Notes: generated from the sequence alone by a model not told the origin. Shown: positions 1 to 7,403, counted from the first letter of the stretch. The stretch: 34,661 bases of DNA from Mycobacterium sp. GA-1841 (GCF_001954135.1 NZ_MBEQ01000123.1:1-34661), one strand, 5' to 3'. Translations and numbers: made by a program.

Positions 1-1074
1 GCGCCCAGGCCGCCCCAACCGCCCCAACCGCCACGTCCGGCCGGCGGCCGTCCACCGGCTCCGGTACCCACGTCGCCGCCCAAGCCCGCACGCACACCTC
101 GCCGCCGGCGTCGCTGGGGCCGTCTGCTGATGACGGTGCCCATGGTCTTCGTATTGGCGGTGGTGTTGGCCGTGGTCGGCGGGGGCTTCTGGGTCGACTC
201 GTCGTTGCACCGCATCCCGGCGCTCGCCGATTACCCCGAACGCCCGGCCGCGGCCCACGGCACCACCTGGCTGTTGGTCGGATCGGACAGTCGCCAACAC
301 CTCAGCCCCGAGCAGCAGGCGGATCTGGCCACCGGCGGGGACATCGGCAACGGTCGCACCGACACCATCCTGTTGGTGCACATCCCGGGCATCGGCTCGG
401 GTGCCCCGGCCACGATGGTTTCGATTCCCCGTGATTCTTATCTGCCCATACCCGGCTACGGCGAGGACAAGGTGAACGCGGCGTTCTCACTCGGCGGGCC
501 TGAGCTGCTGGCCCAGACCGTCGAACAGGCCACCGGCCTGCATCTCGACCACTACGCCGAGATCGGGTTCGACGGCTTCGCCGCACTCGTCGATGCGGTG
601 GGAGGGGTGCGGATGTGCCCGGCCGAACCGATCAGCGATCCACTGGCCGGGATCGACCTGCCCGCCGGCTGCCAGGAACTCGACGGGCGCAGTGCGCTCG
701 GCTATGTCCGCACCCGCGCCACCCCACGCGCCGACCTGGACCGGATGATCCATCAGCGCGCGTTCATGTCGGCGCTTCTGCATCGGGCGACCAGTCCGGA
801 GGTGCTGCTCAACCCCCTGCGGTGGCAGCCGATGGCCCGCGCCGCCACCGACTCGGTGGCCGTTGACGAGAACGCGCACGTCTGGGATCTGGGGCGGCTG
901 GCCTGGGCCATGCACGGCGACATGGTCACCACGACGGTGCCGATCGGCGAGTTCACCGGCAGCGATTCCGGTGCCGTGGTGGTCTGGGACAGTGACGCGG
1001 CCGGACGGCTGTTCACCGCGCTGGCGAACGACGAAGCGGTCCCCGCGGATGTCATCGAGACGCCACAACCGTGA
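1..1074 (+). CDS. LCP (LytR-CpsA-Psr) family protein, 5' end outside window
   Basis: LCP enzymes transfer undecaprenyl-linked glycopolymers to peptidoglycan; in mycobacteria they attach arabinogalactan. The frame is open from base 1, so the first in-frame ATG (130) is probably not the start. Bases 1-129 encode a Pro/Ala-rich stretch ending in five Arg and a Trp, followed by one membrane helix (about codons 44-64). This is the usual cytoplasmic tail, anchor and extracytoplasmic domain layout. LCP motifs follow in order: GSDSR, RTDTILL, SIPRDS, KVNAAFSLGG, DAVGGV and YVRTR with downstream D/R residues. Two Cys (MCPAE, AGCQEL) could form a disulfide. It stands directly upstream of bfrB, as Rv3840 does in M. 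tuberculosis. Family assignment is firm; the exact sugar substrate is not. Confidence 0.85.
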   Translation, partial: APRPPQPPQPPRPAGGRPPAPVPTSPPKPARTPRRRRRWGRLLMTVPMVFVLAVVLAVVGGGFWVDSSLHRIPALADYPERPAAAHGTTWLLVGSDSRQHLSPEQQADLATGGDIGNGRTDTILLVHIPGIGSGAPATMVSIPRDSYLPIPGYGEDKVNAAFSLGGPELLAQTVEQATGLHLDHYAEIGFDGFAALVDAVGGVRMCPAEPISDPLAGIDLPAGCQELDGRSALGYVRTRATPRADLDRMIHQRAFMSALLHRATSPEVLLNPLRWQPMARAATDSVAVDENAHVWDLGRLAWAMHGDMVTTTVPIGEFTGSDSGAVVVWDSDAAGRLFTALANDEAVPADVIETPQP

Positions 1075-1081
1075 ACCCAGG

Positions 1082-1178
1082 CCAGGCTAAATTCACCTCA
1101 GCAAATTCGTTGCGGTAAATGTAATGGCCGCCACACCACTAAGGTAAAGCTGCCCTCAATGAGGTTCACCTTCGATGA
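1082..1178 (+). promoter_or_regulatory. Array of IdeR-like iron boxes upstream of bfrB
   Basis: Three segments resemble the degenerate 19-bp IdeR box (TWAGGTWAGSCTWACCTWA). The best is 1140-1158 (15/19). A weaker one is 1082-1100 (12/19), and a partial one starts at 1160. Box starts fall on a roughly 19-20 bp grid. Tandem IdeR boxes that activate bfrB under iron-replete conditions are established for M. tuberculosis. A possible -10 (TATCCT, 1199-1204) lies only 8 bp before the ATG, and there is no Shine-Dalgarno sequence, so the transcript may be leaderless. Confidence 0.6.
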
Positions 1179-1211
1179 CAATGGGGCCTGACCTGCTATA
1201 TCCTTGGCGTC

Positions 1212-1760
1212 ATGACGACGACCAGTGAACTCGACACCAAATTTCACGCGCTTGTCCAAGACCAGATTCGCAGCGAGTTCACCGCGTCACAGCAATACAT
1301 CGCAATTGCGGTTTATTTCGACGGCGCCGATCTGCCCCAACTCGCCAAGCACTTCTATGTGCAGGCGGTCGAAGAGCGCAACCACGCCATGATGCTCGTC
1401 CAGTATCTGCTCGACCGGGACGTCGACGTCGAGATCCCCGGAGTGGACGCGGTGTGCAACCGCTTCGACACGCCCCGCGATGCGCTCGCGCTGGCGCTCA
1501 GCCAGGAGCGCAGCGTCACCGAGCAGATCAGCCGGCTGGCCGCGGTGGCGCGTGACGAGGGCGACTACCTCGGCGAGCAGTTCATGCAGTGGTTCCTCAA
1601 GGAGCAGATCGAAGAGGTCTCGTCGATGGCGACGCTGGTTCGTATCGCCGACCGCGCCGGCACCAACCTGTTCCACATCGAGGACTTCGTGGCCAGGGAG
1701 CTCAGCGGTGGCACCGCTGCGGACCCGGCTGCGCCGAAGGCGGCCGGCGGCATTCTCTGA
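1212..1760 (+). CDS. bfrB: Ferritin BfrB
   Basis: Non-haem ferritin of 182 aa (M. tuberculosis BfrB is 181) that assembles into a 24-mer, oxidises Fe(II) and stores it as a ferric core. The ferroxidase residues are visible: Glu22, Glu55, His58 (EERNH), Glu99 and Gln132/Glu135 (KEQIEE). The C-terminus is a short Ala/Pro tail. It is preceded by iron boxes and lacks an obvious ribosome site, so leaderless translation from the ATG at 1212 is plausible. It converges on glpQ1, whose stop lies 7 bp beyond its own. Regulation by IdeR, with derepression in high iron, is inferred from the upstream boxes and from known biology. Confidence 0.93.
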   Translation: MTTTSELDTKFHALVQDQIRSEFTASQQYIAIAVYFDGADLPQLAKHFYVQAVEERNHAMMLVQYLLDRDVDVEIPGVDAVCNRFDTPRDALALALSQERSVTEQISRLAAVARDEGDYLGEQFMQWFLKEQIEEVSSMATLVRIADRAGTNLFHIEDFVARELSGGTAADPAAPKAAGGIL

Positions 1761-1767
1761 CCGGCAG

Positions 1768-2601
1768 TCAGTCCCGGCCCGCCCCGGTCAGGCCGTTCTC
1801 CAGCCAGCTCTTGGTGCGGCCGGGATGATTGGTGGCCACCCAACCCACCCCGATGTCGCGGCAGAACTGGACGTCCTCGTAGTGGTCGACGGTCCAGCAG
1901 TACAGCGCCCGGCCCTGGGCGGCGGCCCGGTCCACGAGCTCGGGATGCTCACGCAGGGTCGCGATCGACGGGCCCACCGCCGTGGCGCCGCCGGGGGGGG
2001 CTGCGCTGCCGCCCAGATACCGCGACGTCTCGCCGAGCAGCACCGTCGGCAGCATCGGTGCGGCCCGGCGGATCCGCCACACCGCCGCCGCCGAGAACGA
2101 CATCACCACCGCCCGAGACAGATCGGCCGAGGCCGGTGCGGCGATGCCGTACCGGTGCAACAGGGCCAGCACCTTGTTCTCCACCAGTGCGCCGTAGCGC
2201 ACGGGGTGTTTGGTCTCGATGAACAGCTTGACCGGCCGGTTCCAGTCCAAGACCAGCGAGACGAGATCGTCGAGGGTCAGTAACCCGGTGTCCCCGGTCG
2301 TGCCGCCGGCATGCCATGACCCGTAGTCGAGGCGGCGCAACTGCGCCAGCGTCATCTCGCTCACCAGACCCGTGCCAGTGGAGGTGCGGTCCACCCGGCG
2401 GTCGTGCACGCAGACCAGATGTCCGTCGCGGGTCAGCCGTACGTCGCATTCCACACCGTCGGCGCCCTCGCTCAGTGCCAGGTCGTACGCGGCCAGGGTG
2501 TGCTCGGGCCGGTCGGCGGAGGCGCCCCGATGGGCCACCACGAACGGATGCCCAGGCGTCGGTGTCGCCTGTCCATCGGCTCCGTCGTCGCCCGTCTCCA
2601 T
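1768..2601 (-). CDS. glpQ1: Glycerophosphodiester phosphodiesterase GlpQ1
   Basis: Hydrolyses glycerophosphodiesters to sn-glycerol 3-phosphate plus alcohol. 277 aa, close to the M. tuberculosis GlpQ1 length. GDPD-domain signatures: AHRGAS (His24, Arg25), PEHTL, a VECDV pair (Glu51, Asp53) and VHD (His66). In most relatives the PEHT motif reads PENT. A longer frame begins 36 bases upstream at 2637, but it would overlap the preceding gene. The ATG at 2601, 4 bp after the upstream stop, is preferred. Last gene of the minus-strand run rhodanese, membrane protein, glpQ1. No signal peptide is visible, so it is probably cytoplasmic. Confidence 0.88.
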   Translation of the reverse strand: METGDDGADGQATPTPGHPFVVAHRGASADRPEHTLAAYDLALSEGADGVECDVRLTRDGHLVCVHDRRVDRTSTGTGLVSEMTLAQLRRLDYGSWHAGGTTGDTGLLTLDDLVSLVLDWNRPVKLFIETKHPVRYGALVENKVLALLHRYGIAAPASADLSRAVVMSFSAAAVWRIRRAAPMLPTVLLGETSRYLGGSAAPPGGATAVGPSIATLREHPELVDRAAAQGRALYCWTVDHYEDVQFCRDIGVGWVATNHPGRTKSWLENGLTGAGRD

Positions 2602-2605
2602 ACGG

Positions 2606-3673
2606 CTATGCTGCCGGGTTCTGCCCTTGGGACTCAACCGGAACGGCGGATTCCGACGAATCCTCGCGTTCTGGCGAGGTGTCGGGCTCGACGACCACCC
2701 AGCGCCGGACGCTGGGCTGAGCCGTCGTGCCGCTGCCCTCGAAGCCGGCGAACACCTTCGCGGTCAACAGGAACGCCGCCAGCCCCAGCAGATAGCCGAC
2801 GATCGCGGTCACGGTGTTGTCGGCGATGTTCTGCGCGGTCCCGCCGAAGAAGGTCACGTACACGGTGCTCGCCATCGACAACACCGCCACGATCGCGCTG
2901 AGCACCCAGACGATCCACCACACGACGATCACGCGGCGCAGATGTGAGAGGCGGCCCTCGAGCGCGGCCAGCTCCCACACGAACACCGGCGCCATCACCA
3001 GGTTCACCCCGGGCACCAGGCAGCCCAGCCACAGGGTCGTCGGGCTACGTGGATCGACCTCGTCGTGCTCGGCGTAGCGGGCGGCCCGGCGCGCGATCAA
3101 CCAGCGCACCAGCGCCACGACTGCGAGGACGACGATGGCGATCGCCAACAGGCTGGCCAACAAACCGATCAACACTCCGCCGATTGCGATCAGCGGATGC
3201 AGCAGGATGCTGCGATTGATCAGCAGCAGCACATACCGCACCAGATGGGCGAAGGCCGCGACGCCGAGCACCACCATGGCCGCGACGAGCATCAGCCGTG
3301 CGGTACCCACTCGGGACTCATCGTGGGTTTCGCGGGTCTGGTCATCGACATCAAAATATTGGTGCAGCCCCCAACTGGGGATGGCGCGGTAGTGCGGCGT
3401 CGGGCCGAGCGGGCGCCGCGGAGGGCGCTGATGCGGCGGAGCACCGGGACGTACCGCGATCCAGCGGTAGCCGGGGGCGAGCCTGGGCCCAGGGCGCTGC
3501 GCCGACGGGGACGACGGGGACGACGCAGCCGCCGCTGCCGGCCCGGCGGCCGGTGCCCATTGCGGTTGGGGCGCCGAAGGCGCCAACAACGAGCCGCCAC
3601 ACCGGGGACACCATGACCGCTGCCGGTCACGCACGTTCCAGCGCGTCCCGCACTGCGAACACACCTGGATCAT
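2606..3673 (-). CDS. Zinc-ribbon DUF4328-type membrane protein (Rv3843c-like)
   Basis: 355-aa protein. The N-terminal zinc ribbon has CxxC pairs at Cys5/Cys8 and Cys22/Cys25. A Pro/Ala-rich linker follows (to about 100), then roughly six hydrophobic helices from about 125 to 320, and a short acidic C-terminal tail. Position and architecture match Rv3843c, which I recall as carrying DUF4328. The function is unknown. It is transcribed with glpQ1 (4-bp gap) and probably with the rhodanese gene 40 bp upstream. The ribbon plus membrane domain suggests a membrane-bound scaffold or sensor, but nothing in the sequence shows this. Confidence 0.75.
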   Translation of the reverse strand: MIQVCSQCGTRWNVRDRQRSWCPRCGGSLLAPSAPQPQWAPAAGPAAAAASSPSSPSAQRPGPRLAPGYRWIAVRPGAPPHQRPPRRPLGPTPHYRAIPSWGLHQYFDVDDQTRETHDESRVGTARLMLVAAMVVLGVAAFAHLVRYVLLLINRSILLHPLIAIGGVLIGLLASLLAIAIVVLAVVALVRWLIARRAARYAEHDEVDPRSPTTLWLGCLVPGVNLVMAPVFVWELAALEGRLSHLRRVIVVWWIVWVLSAIVAVLSMASTVYVTFFGGTAQNIADNTVTAIVGYLLGLAAFLLTAKVFAGFEGSGTTAQPSVRRWVVVEPDTSPEREDSSESAVPVESQGQNPAA

Positions 3674-3713
3674 CCGACCAGCCTAGCCACGATCTCGCGA
3701 CCTGTTGTCGCGC

Positions 3714-4055
3714 TCAGACGGAGCCCGGTTCACCGGCGTCGGTGACGACCGGGCGGCCGGCGCCTGCCCATGCCAGCATCCCGCCCTCGACATTGACCGG
3801 CGTGTAGCCGTTGCGGGCCAGGTACTTCGCCACGCGCAGGGAACGGCCCCCCGCGTGACAGATCACGTACAGCTCGGCATCGGGGTCGATCTCGGCGATG
3901 CGGGTCGGTACGTCGCCCATCGGGATGTGTTGCGCGCCGGCGACATGACCGCGCTGCCATTCGTCGTCCTCCCGGACGTCGAGGAGCACCACGGACCCTT
4001 CGAACGCCGTGGGTACCGCTGCGATGTCCGCCTGTCCGACTTCCACATCGTCCAT
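3714..4055 (-). CDS. Single-domain rhodanese-like protein
   Basis: 113 aa from the preferred ATG at 4055; a GTG at 4091 would add 12 residues, and neither start has a strong ribosome site. Single rhodanese fold: LLDVRE near residue 25, a GHVAGAQHIP segment, and the active-site loop CHAGGRS with catalytic Cys66. Such proteins carry persulfide sulfur from thiosulfate or other donors. The six-residue loop favours sulfur rather than phosphate chemistry. First gene of the minus-strand run leading to the DUF4328-type protein and GlpQ1. The M. tuberculosis region carries an insertion element at this point, as I recall, so this gene is a difference from that genome. Confidence 0.85.
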   Translation of the reverse strand: MDDVEVGQADIAAVPTAFEGSVVLLDVREDDEWQRGHVAGAQHIPMGDVPTRIAEIDPDAELYVICHAGGRSLRVAKYLARNGYTPVNVEGGMLAWAGAGRPVVTDAGEPGSV

Positions 4056-4130
4056 ACCGCCATGCTCGCACGCCGACCCGTCGGCGCGCACCCGGCCTGG
4101 CCGGGTGGTGACACCGTCAGCAACGCAGAC

Positions 4131-4230
4131 CTATCCACAGTTTCCACAGGTTCATCCACAGGCCCGACACCTGCGCAAAAGTCTCCGAAATGCGCGTAAC
4201 TGTGTGTCGGCTGGCCATCGCTGTGGATAA
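4131..4230. promoter_or_regulatory. Cluster of DnaA-box-like 9-mers
   Basis: Four 9-mers resemble TTATCCACA: 4131-4139 (8/9), 4140-4148 (GTTTCCACA) and 4152-4160 (TCATCCACA) on the plus strand, and 4222-4230, a perfect box on the minus strand. They lie in the 343-bp gap between the rhodanese gene and the 52-aa ORF, next to both putative promoters. A DnaA-controlled promoter or a DnaA-titration site are the two readings I consider. Binding is untested. Confidence 0.45.
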
Positions 4231-4334
4231 ACCTGGGGTATCTGCCCCGGCGATCAACAACCGTGCGCACCGCAGAGCGAAATCTCCGGACTCCGGTGAA
4301 TCGGTTTCGCGCAGCCCGCGCGCGAAGGCCGATT

Positions 4335-4362
4335 TTTACCTGGACAGCACAGGGTCTATGAT
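4335..4362 (+). promoter_or_regulatory. Putative SigA-type promoter of the 52-aa membrane protein gene
   Basis: A good -10 (TATGAT, 4357-4362) lies 16 bp after a weak -35 (TTTACC, 4335-4340). Transcription would start near 4370, giving a leader of about 40 nt before the 8-codon frame at 4409. Confidence 0.45.
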
Positions 4363-4408
4363 CGGCGTCACACCAGCCGTTGTGACAGAACTCACTGGAG
4401 GGCAAACA

Positions 4409-4435
4409 TTGATCGTGCAGGTCAGGAGTGTCTGA
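4409..4435 (+). CDS. Eight-codon leader frame overlapping the next start
   Basis: A TTG-started frame of eight codons (M-I-V-Q-V-R-S-V). A near-perfect Shine-Dalgarno sequence, GGAGGG (4397-4402), sits 6 nt upstream. Its TGA overlaps the ATG of the 52-aa frame as TGATG, the arrangement used for translational coupling. It could be a regulatory leader peptide. Such a strong ribosome site followed by so short a frame is unusual, but chance cannot be excluded. Confidence 0.35.
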   Translation: MIVQVRSV

Positions 4436-4593
4436 TGGCTTCACATCCATTGGGATCGGGTTCAGCGATACCGCAGCCTGAATGGCATTCGTCCGGGCAC
4501 CTGCACACTCGCAACCAGCTGATGGCCTTTCTGCGGGCCAGCGTGATCGCCCTGCTCCTGCTGGGCGTCCTTGCGGTCATCGTCTTGTTCTGA
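4435..4593 (+). CDS. Small single-pass membrane protein, 52 aa
   Basis: Short gene upstream of sodA. It has its own ribosome site (AGGAG, 4424-4428) six bases before the ATG and an upstream promoter candidate. The first 30 residues are polar and His-containing (residues 4, 18, 22 and 24). Residues about 35-52 form one very hydrophobic helix that runs to the C-terminus, so the protein is tail-anchored or a small bitopic protein. No family is recognised. A gap of 164 bp separates it from sodA, so co-transcription is possible. Ribosome site, spacing and composition all point to a real gene. Confidence 0.6.
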   Translation: MASHPLGSGSAIPQPEWHSSGHLHTRNQLMAFLRASVIALLLLGVLAVIVLF

Positions 4594-4757
4594 CCGACGG
4601 GCGATCGGGTATACGTGTGGTCGGCACGCGCGTCCTTGCGGTGCGCCCTGTGATGGAGCAATGTTGTCGGTGATCTTGAGCGTCGAACTGTGAGGATCGA
4701 TCTCAGGGATCTTTGACGACGCCCAGCTCCATCGATCGATAATGAGGAAGGAATCTC

Positions 4758-5381
4758 GTGGCTGAATACACTTTGCCGGACCTGGATTACGACTACGGAG
4801 CGCTGGAACCCCACATCTCCGGGCAGATCAACGAGCTCCACCACAGCAAGCACCACGCGGCGTACGTCAAGGGTGTCAACGACGCCGTCGCCAAGCTCGA
4901 CGAGGCGCGGGCCAACGGTGACCACGCGGCGATCTTCCTCAACGAGAAGAACCTGGCCTTCCACCTCGGCGGCCACGTGAACCACTCGATCTGGTGGAAG
5001 AACCTGTCGCCCAACGGTGGCGACAAGCCGACGGGTGATCTCGCCGCGGCGATCGATGATCAGTTCGGCTCGTTCGACAAGTTCCAGGCGCAGTTCACCG
5101 CTGCCGCCAACGGTCTGCAGGGCTCGGGCTGGGCGGTGCTCGGCTACGACAGCCTCGGCGATCGGCTGCTGACGTTCCAGCTGTACGACCAGCAGGCCAA
5201 TGTGCCCCTCGGAATCATCCCGCTGCTGCAGGTCGATATGTGGGAGCACGCCTTCTACCTGCAGTACAAGAACGTCAAGGCCGACTACGTCAAGGCGTTC
5301 TGGAACGTCGTCAACTGGGAAGATGTACAGAACCGCTACGCAGCGGCCACGTCCAAGACCAACGGTCTGATCTTCGGCTGA
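4758..5381 (+). CDS. sodA: Superoxide dismutase SodA (probably Mn-type)
   Basis: Fe/Mn-family SOD of 207 aa that converts superoxide to peroxide and oxygen. Metal ligands are His28, His76, Asp160 and His164 (DMWEH). Residue 145 is Gln (QLYDQQ); the M. tuberculosis Fe enzyme has His there, and Gln/Glu is associated with Mn use, so a Mn enzyme is inferred. The start is GTG at 4758, with a purine-rich site GAGGAAGGA (4744-4752) before it. There is no signal peptide; mycobacterial SodA is known to leave the cell through the SecA2 route. A candidate promoter (TTGACG 4713, GATAAT 4738) has 19-bp spacing and would leave little leader, so I hold it weakly. Confidence 0.95.
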   Translation: MAEYTLPDLDYDYGALEPHISGQINELHHSKHHAAYVKGVNDAVAKLDEARANGDHAAIFLNEKNLAFHLGGHVNHSIWWKNLSPNGGDKPTGDLAAAIDDQFGSFDKFQAQFTAAANGLQGSGWAVLGYDSLGDRLLTFQLYDQQANVPLGIIPLLQVDMWEHAFYLQYKNVKADYVKAFWNVVNWEDVQNRYAAATSKTNGLIFG

Positions 5382-5419
5382 TCCAACCGAGGGCCAGACC
5401 GGCTCTGTTCTCTCCAGAA

Positions 5420-5447
5420 GGGGCGTCGCGCAACAGCGTGACGCCCC
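5420..5447 (+). terminator. Hairpin terminator after sodA
   Basis: 8-bp GC stem (GGGGCGTC 5420-5427 with GACGCCCC 5440-5447), extended by an inner CGC/GCG pair around an AACA loop. It lies 39 bp past the sodA stop. There is no T-run, which is common for mycobacterial terminators. Confidence 0.6.
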
Positions 5448-5597
5448 GCCCTCGTTTCCGGGGCCGATTCGTTACGCACCCGGTTCCCCGTGTCGCTTGC
5501 ACCGGCACGGTTGCTGGCGCATTCTGGTCTGATCGACCCACAGACGTGTCGGAGCGCCACCTCGATGGCGAGCCAATACCGATGTCCCGGAGGCGAT

Positions 5598-6134
5598 ATG
5601 GATACCACGGGGTCCGGCCGGGCGATCGAGATCGCCCCCTTTCATTCCGGCGGTGTGCTCAAAGGCTTTGTGGTGTCGGGGCGATGGCCTGATTCCACCA
5701 AAGAGTGGGCGCAGCTTCTGATTGTCACCGTCCGTATTGCGTCGTTACCCGGGTTGCTCTCGACCACAACGATTTTCGGCGTTCGCGAGGAATTGCCGGA
5801 GCAGCCACAACCCGGCACCGTCGGTCTGGTCATCGCCGAGGGTCCGGTGGTCGGCGAATCCGCCCTTCCGCCGGGATATTTCGCCGAGCATCAACCACCG
5901 GCACTTCTGATGTTGCACCCGCCGTCGGAGACGATGCCGTCGCTGCCGGAGTGCACCGGCGCAGCTTCCGGTTGCGTGCTGTTACCCGGCCTGCCCCATC
6001 TCGGGCTCGAACATCGTGCGGCCTGGGTCGAAGCGGAATCGGACGGAACCGTGACGTCCATGGTCAGCCGGGTCGGGGTGGATCCCATCAGCCATCCCGA
6101 CACCGCGATCCTGGCGATGCTGTTGGCGGCATGA
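5598..6134 (+). CDS. Conserved mycobacterial protein (Rv3847-like)
   Basis: 178 aa, matching Rv3847 in length (177) and in position immediately after sodA. The ATG at 5598 has a GGAGG site at 5589-5593. An in-frame GTG at 5490 would add 36 residues that look non-coding. The protein is soluble, without signal peptide or membrane helix, and rich in Pro and Gly loops. It has two Cys (CTGAASGC) and alternating hydrophobic segments that suggest a beta-rich fold. I recognise no catalytic motif. Function unknown. Confidence 0.75.
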   Translation: MDTTGSGRAIEIAPFHSGGVLKGFVVSGRWPDSTKEWAQLLIVTVRIASLPGLLSTTTIFGVREELPEQPQPGTVGLVIAEGPVVGESALPPGYFAEHQPPALLMLHPPSETMPSLPECTGAASGCVLLPGLPHLGLEHRAAWVEAESDGTVTSMVSRVGVDPISHPDTAILAMLLAA

Positions 6135-6235
6135 CACGCCCAGGCAAGGCGCACCTTCTCCGGATTTGAGAATGCGCCTGCCGAAAATGAATAAGAAACC
6201 TGGCGTCGGAAGCGGGTAACGGCTAGGGTCCCTAA

Positions 6236-6580
6236 ATCAGCGGAGGCGAAAGCCCGCAATCGTCGTGTCGACCCACTGGGGCCAAACCCGGCCGACGAAG
6301 CGCGGCGGGCGAACCCTTCGACCTGCATGAAATGTGCGCCGTGCAAACGGCACCTACCGGCGACGTGTCGAAAGGCCGCCATGTCTGCTGCCGCAGCCAC
6401 CGAGACGAGTGGCCGGATAGCCGCGAGCGCGCACCGCAACCATGCCGACTGCCCCACGGCGGACTGCGCGATTCTCTTCGCCGCGCGAGAAACTCGGACC
6501 CGTTTCGGCTCCGCAACCCCGCCGGGAATCGGCGCGCAGATTCGATCCGCCCCCCTCTGGCTATCGCACGCGAGGGGGCT
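6236..6580 (+). ncRNA. Candidate structured non-coding RNA
   Basis: A -10-like TAGGGT (6224-6229) precedes a run of stable plus-strand hairpins. 6240-6257 is capped by a GAAA tetraloop. A helix pairs 6260-6265 with 6293-6298. 6338-6351 is a 5-bp stem with a GCAA tetraloop, enclosed by a 6-bp helix pairing 6317-6322 with 6367-6372. A G/C-run hairpin (6551-6557 with 6572-6578) could mark the 3' end. Two GNRA loops nested in long-range helices are suggestive. I recognise no known RNA family, and the boundaries are guesses. Confidence 0.25.
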
Positions 6581-6616
6581 GATGCGCATTCCAGCGCCCC
6601 ACCTGTAACGTGTTCC

Positions 6617-6636
6617 ACGTCGTTCGACAACGACGT
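6617..6636. repeat. 8-bp inverted repeat
   Basis: ACGTCGTT (6617-6624) and AACGACGT (6629-6636) around a 4-nt centre. There is no T-run, so it looks like a dimeric repressor operator rather than a terminator. The nearest gene downstream is espR, 354 bp away. Confidence 0.4.
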
Positions 6637-6989
6637 TGCAGGCAATCCCACGTGACATGAGGTCCGGGCTCTAGCAAATATCTGTTTCCGCTAGTCAGAG
6701 CGGTGATCCCGTTGCCGGCCACGAAGTTGATCATGATCGGCCGGACCCGTGATCGCAGCTCACCGTACTCAATACAACGCGACCGTCACCTTTTGCATTG
6801 TCAGACGGCGCAATCCCGCGGCACCTCCACGGCGAAGACCCCGGCATCGTCCCCGGAGGCTCCCAAAACACAAAGCCAGTTTAAGTTTTGTGCGGTTTGC
6901 ACTTGGTTGTCGTCACAACACTCGCTACCATAGTCAGCAAATACGCCGCCTTATTCGTACCGCTCGTGATGCATGTGGAGGTCAAATCG

Positions 6990-7388
6990 ATGAGCAAGAC
7001 GTTCGCCGCCCGCCTGAACCGCCTGTTCGATACGGTTTATCCACCTGGGCGCGGACCCCACACGTCTGCCGAGGTGATTGCCGCACTGAAGTCCGAGGGC
7101 GTCACCATGTCGGCCCCGTACCTGTCCCAGCTTCGTTCGGGCAACCGGACCAACCCGTCGGCGGCAACCATGGCCGCACTTGCCAACTTCTTCCGGATCA
7201 AGCCGGCTTACTTCACCGACGACGAGTACTACGAGAAGCTCGACAAGGAACTGACCTGGCTGGCCAGCATGCGTGACGAAGGGGTCCGCCGGATCGCCGC
7301 CCGCACCGTCGGACTGTCCACGGAGGCTCAGCAGGATCTCGTCCAGAAGGTCGACGAGCTGCGCCGCCGGGAACACCTCGACGACTGA
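6990..7388 (+). CDS. espR: Nucleoid-associated regulator EspR
   Basis: 132 aa, the same length as M. tuberculosis EspR (Rv3849) and very similar to it. The N-terminal HTH_XRE-type DNA-binding domain (about 1-75) contains PYLSQLRSGNRTNP as recognition region. The C-terminal half is a helical dimerisation domain. EspR binds DNA as a dimer-of-dimers, loops the chromosome and controls espACD, supporting ESX-1 secretion, and many lipid/wall genes. The ATG at 6990 has GGAGG at 6977-6981; an upstream in-frame GTG lacks support. The upstream region is long and gene-free, consistent with complex regulation. It converges with the three-gene cassette across a shared hairpin. Confidence 0.93.
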   Translation: MSKTFAARLNRLFDTVYPPGRGPHTSAEVIAALKSEGVTMSAPYLSQLRSGNRTNPSAATMAALANFFRIKPAYFTDDEYYEKLDKELTWLASMRDEGVRRIAARTVGLSTEAQQDLVQKVDELRRREHLDD

Positions 7389-7403
7389 GCGTCGGTATTC
7401 CGC

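Larger units (their letters stand above)
6135..6989. other. 855-bp gene-free region upstream of espR
   Basis: No frame here has a ribosome site with coding-like composition. M. tuberculosis has the membrane gene Rv3848 at this place; it is absent. The left half (6236-6580) has nested hairpins. The right half has an inverted repeat (6617-6636) and is more AT-rich close to espR. A weak -35/-10 pair for espR is TTGGTT (6904) and TACCAT (6926), spacing 16. Confidence 0.6.

Noticed and set aside
4131..4230. Chromosomal origin of replication
   Set aside because: DnaA-box-like sites are few, and no dnaA, dnaN or AT-rich unwinding element is present; gene order places oriC elsewhere.
4190..4435. 81-codon frame ending at the 52-aa ORF start
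   Set aside because: Start without ribosome site, runs through the DnaA-box cluster and the promoter; only its last eight codons (leader frame) have translation signals.
4422..5249. 275-codon minus-strand frame antisense to sodA and the 52-aa ORF
   Set aside because: No domain, no ribosome site; mirror frame of sodA.
6327..6608. 93-codon plus-strand frame in the espR upstream gap
   Set aside because: Cys/Arg/His-rich without a ribosome site; overlaps the helices of the RNA candidate.
5891..6658. 255-codon minus-strand frame over the Rv3847-like gene and the following gap
   Set aside because: Half of it is antisense to a supported gene, no family features and no start signal. The hairpin-rich half is better explained as RNA or regulatory DNA.
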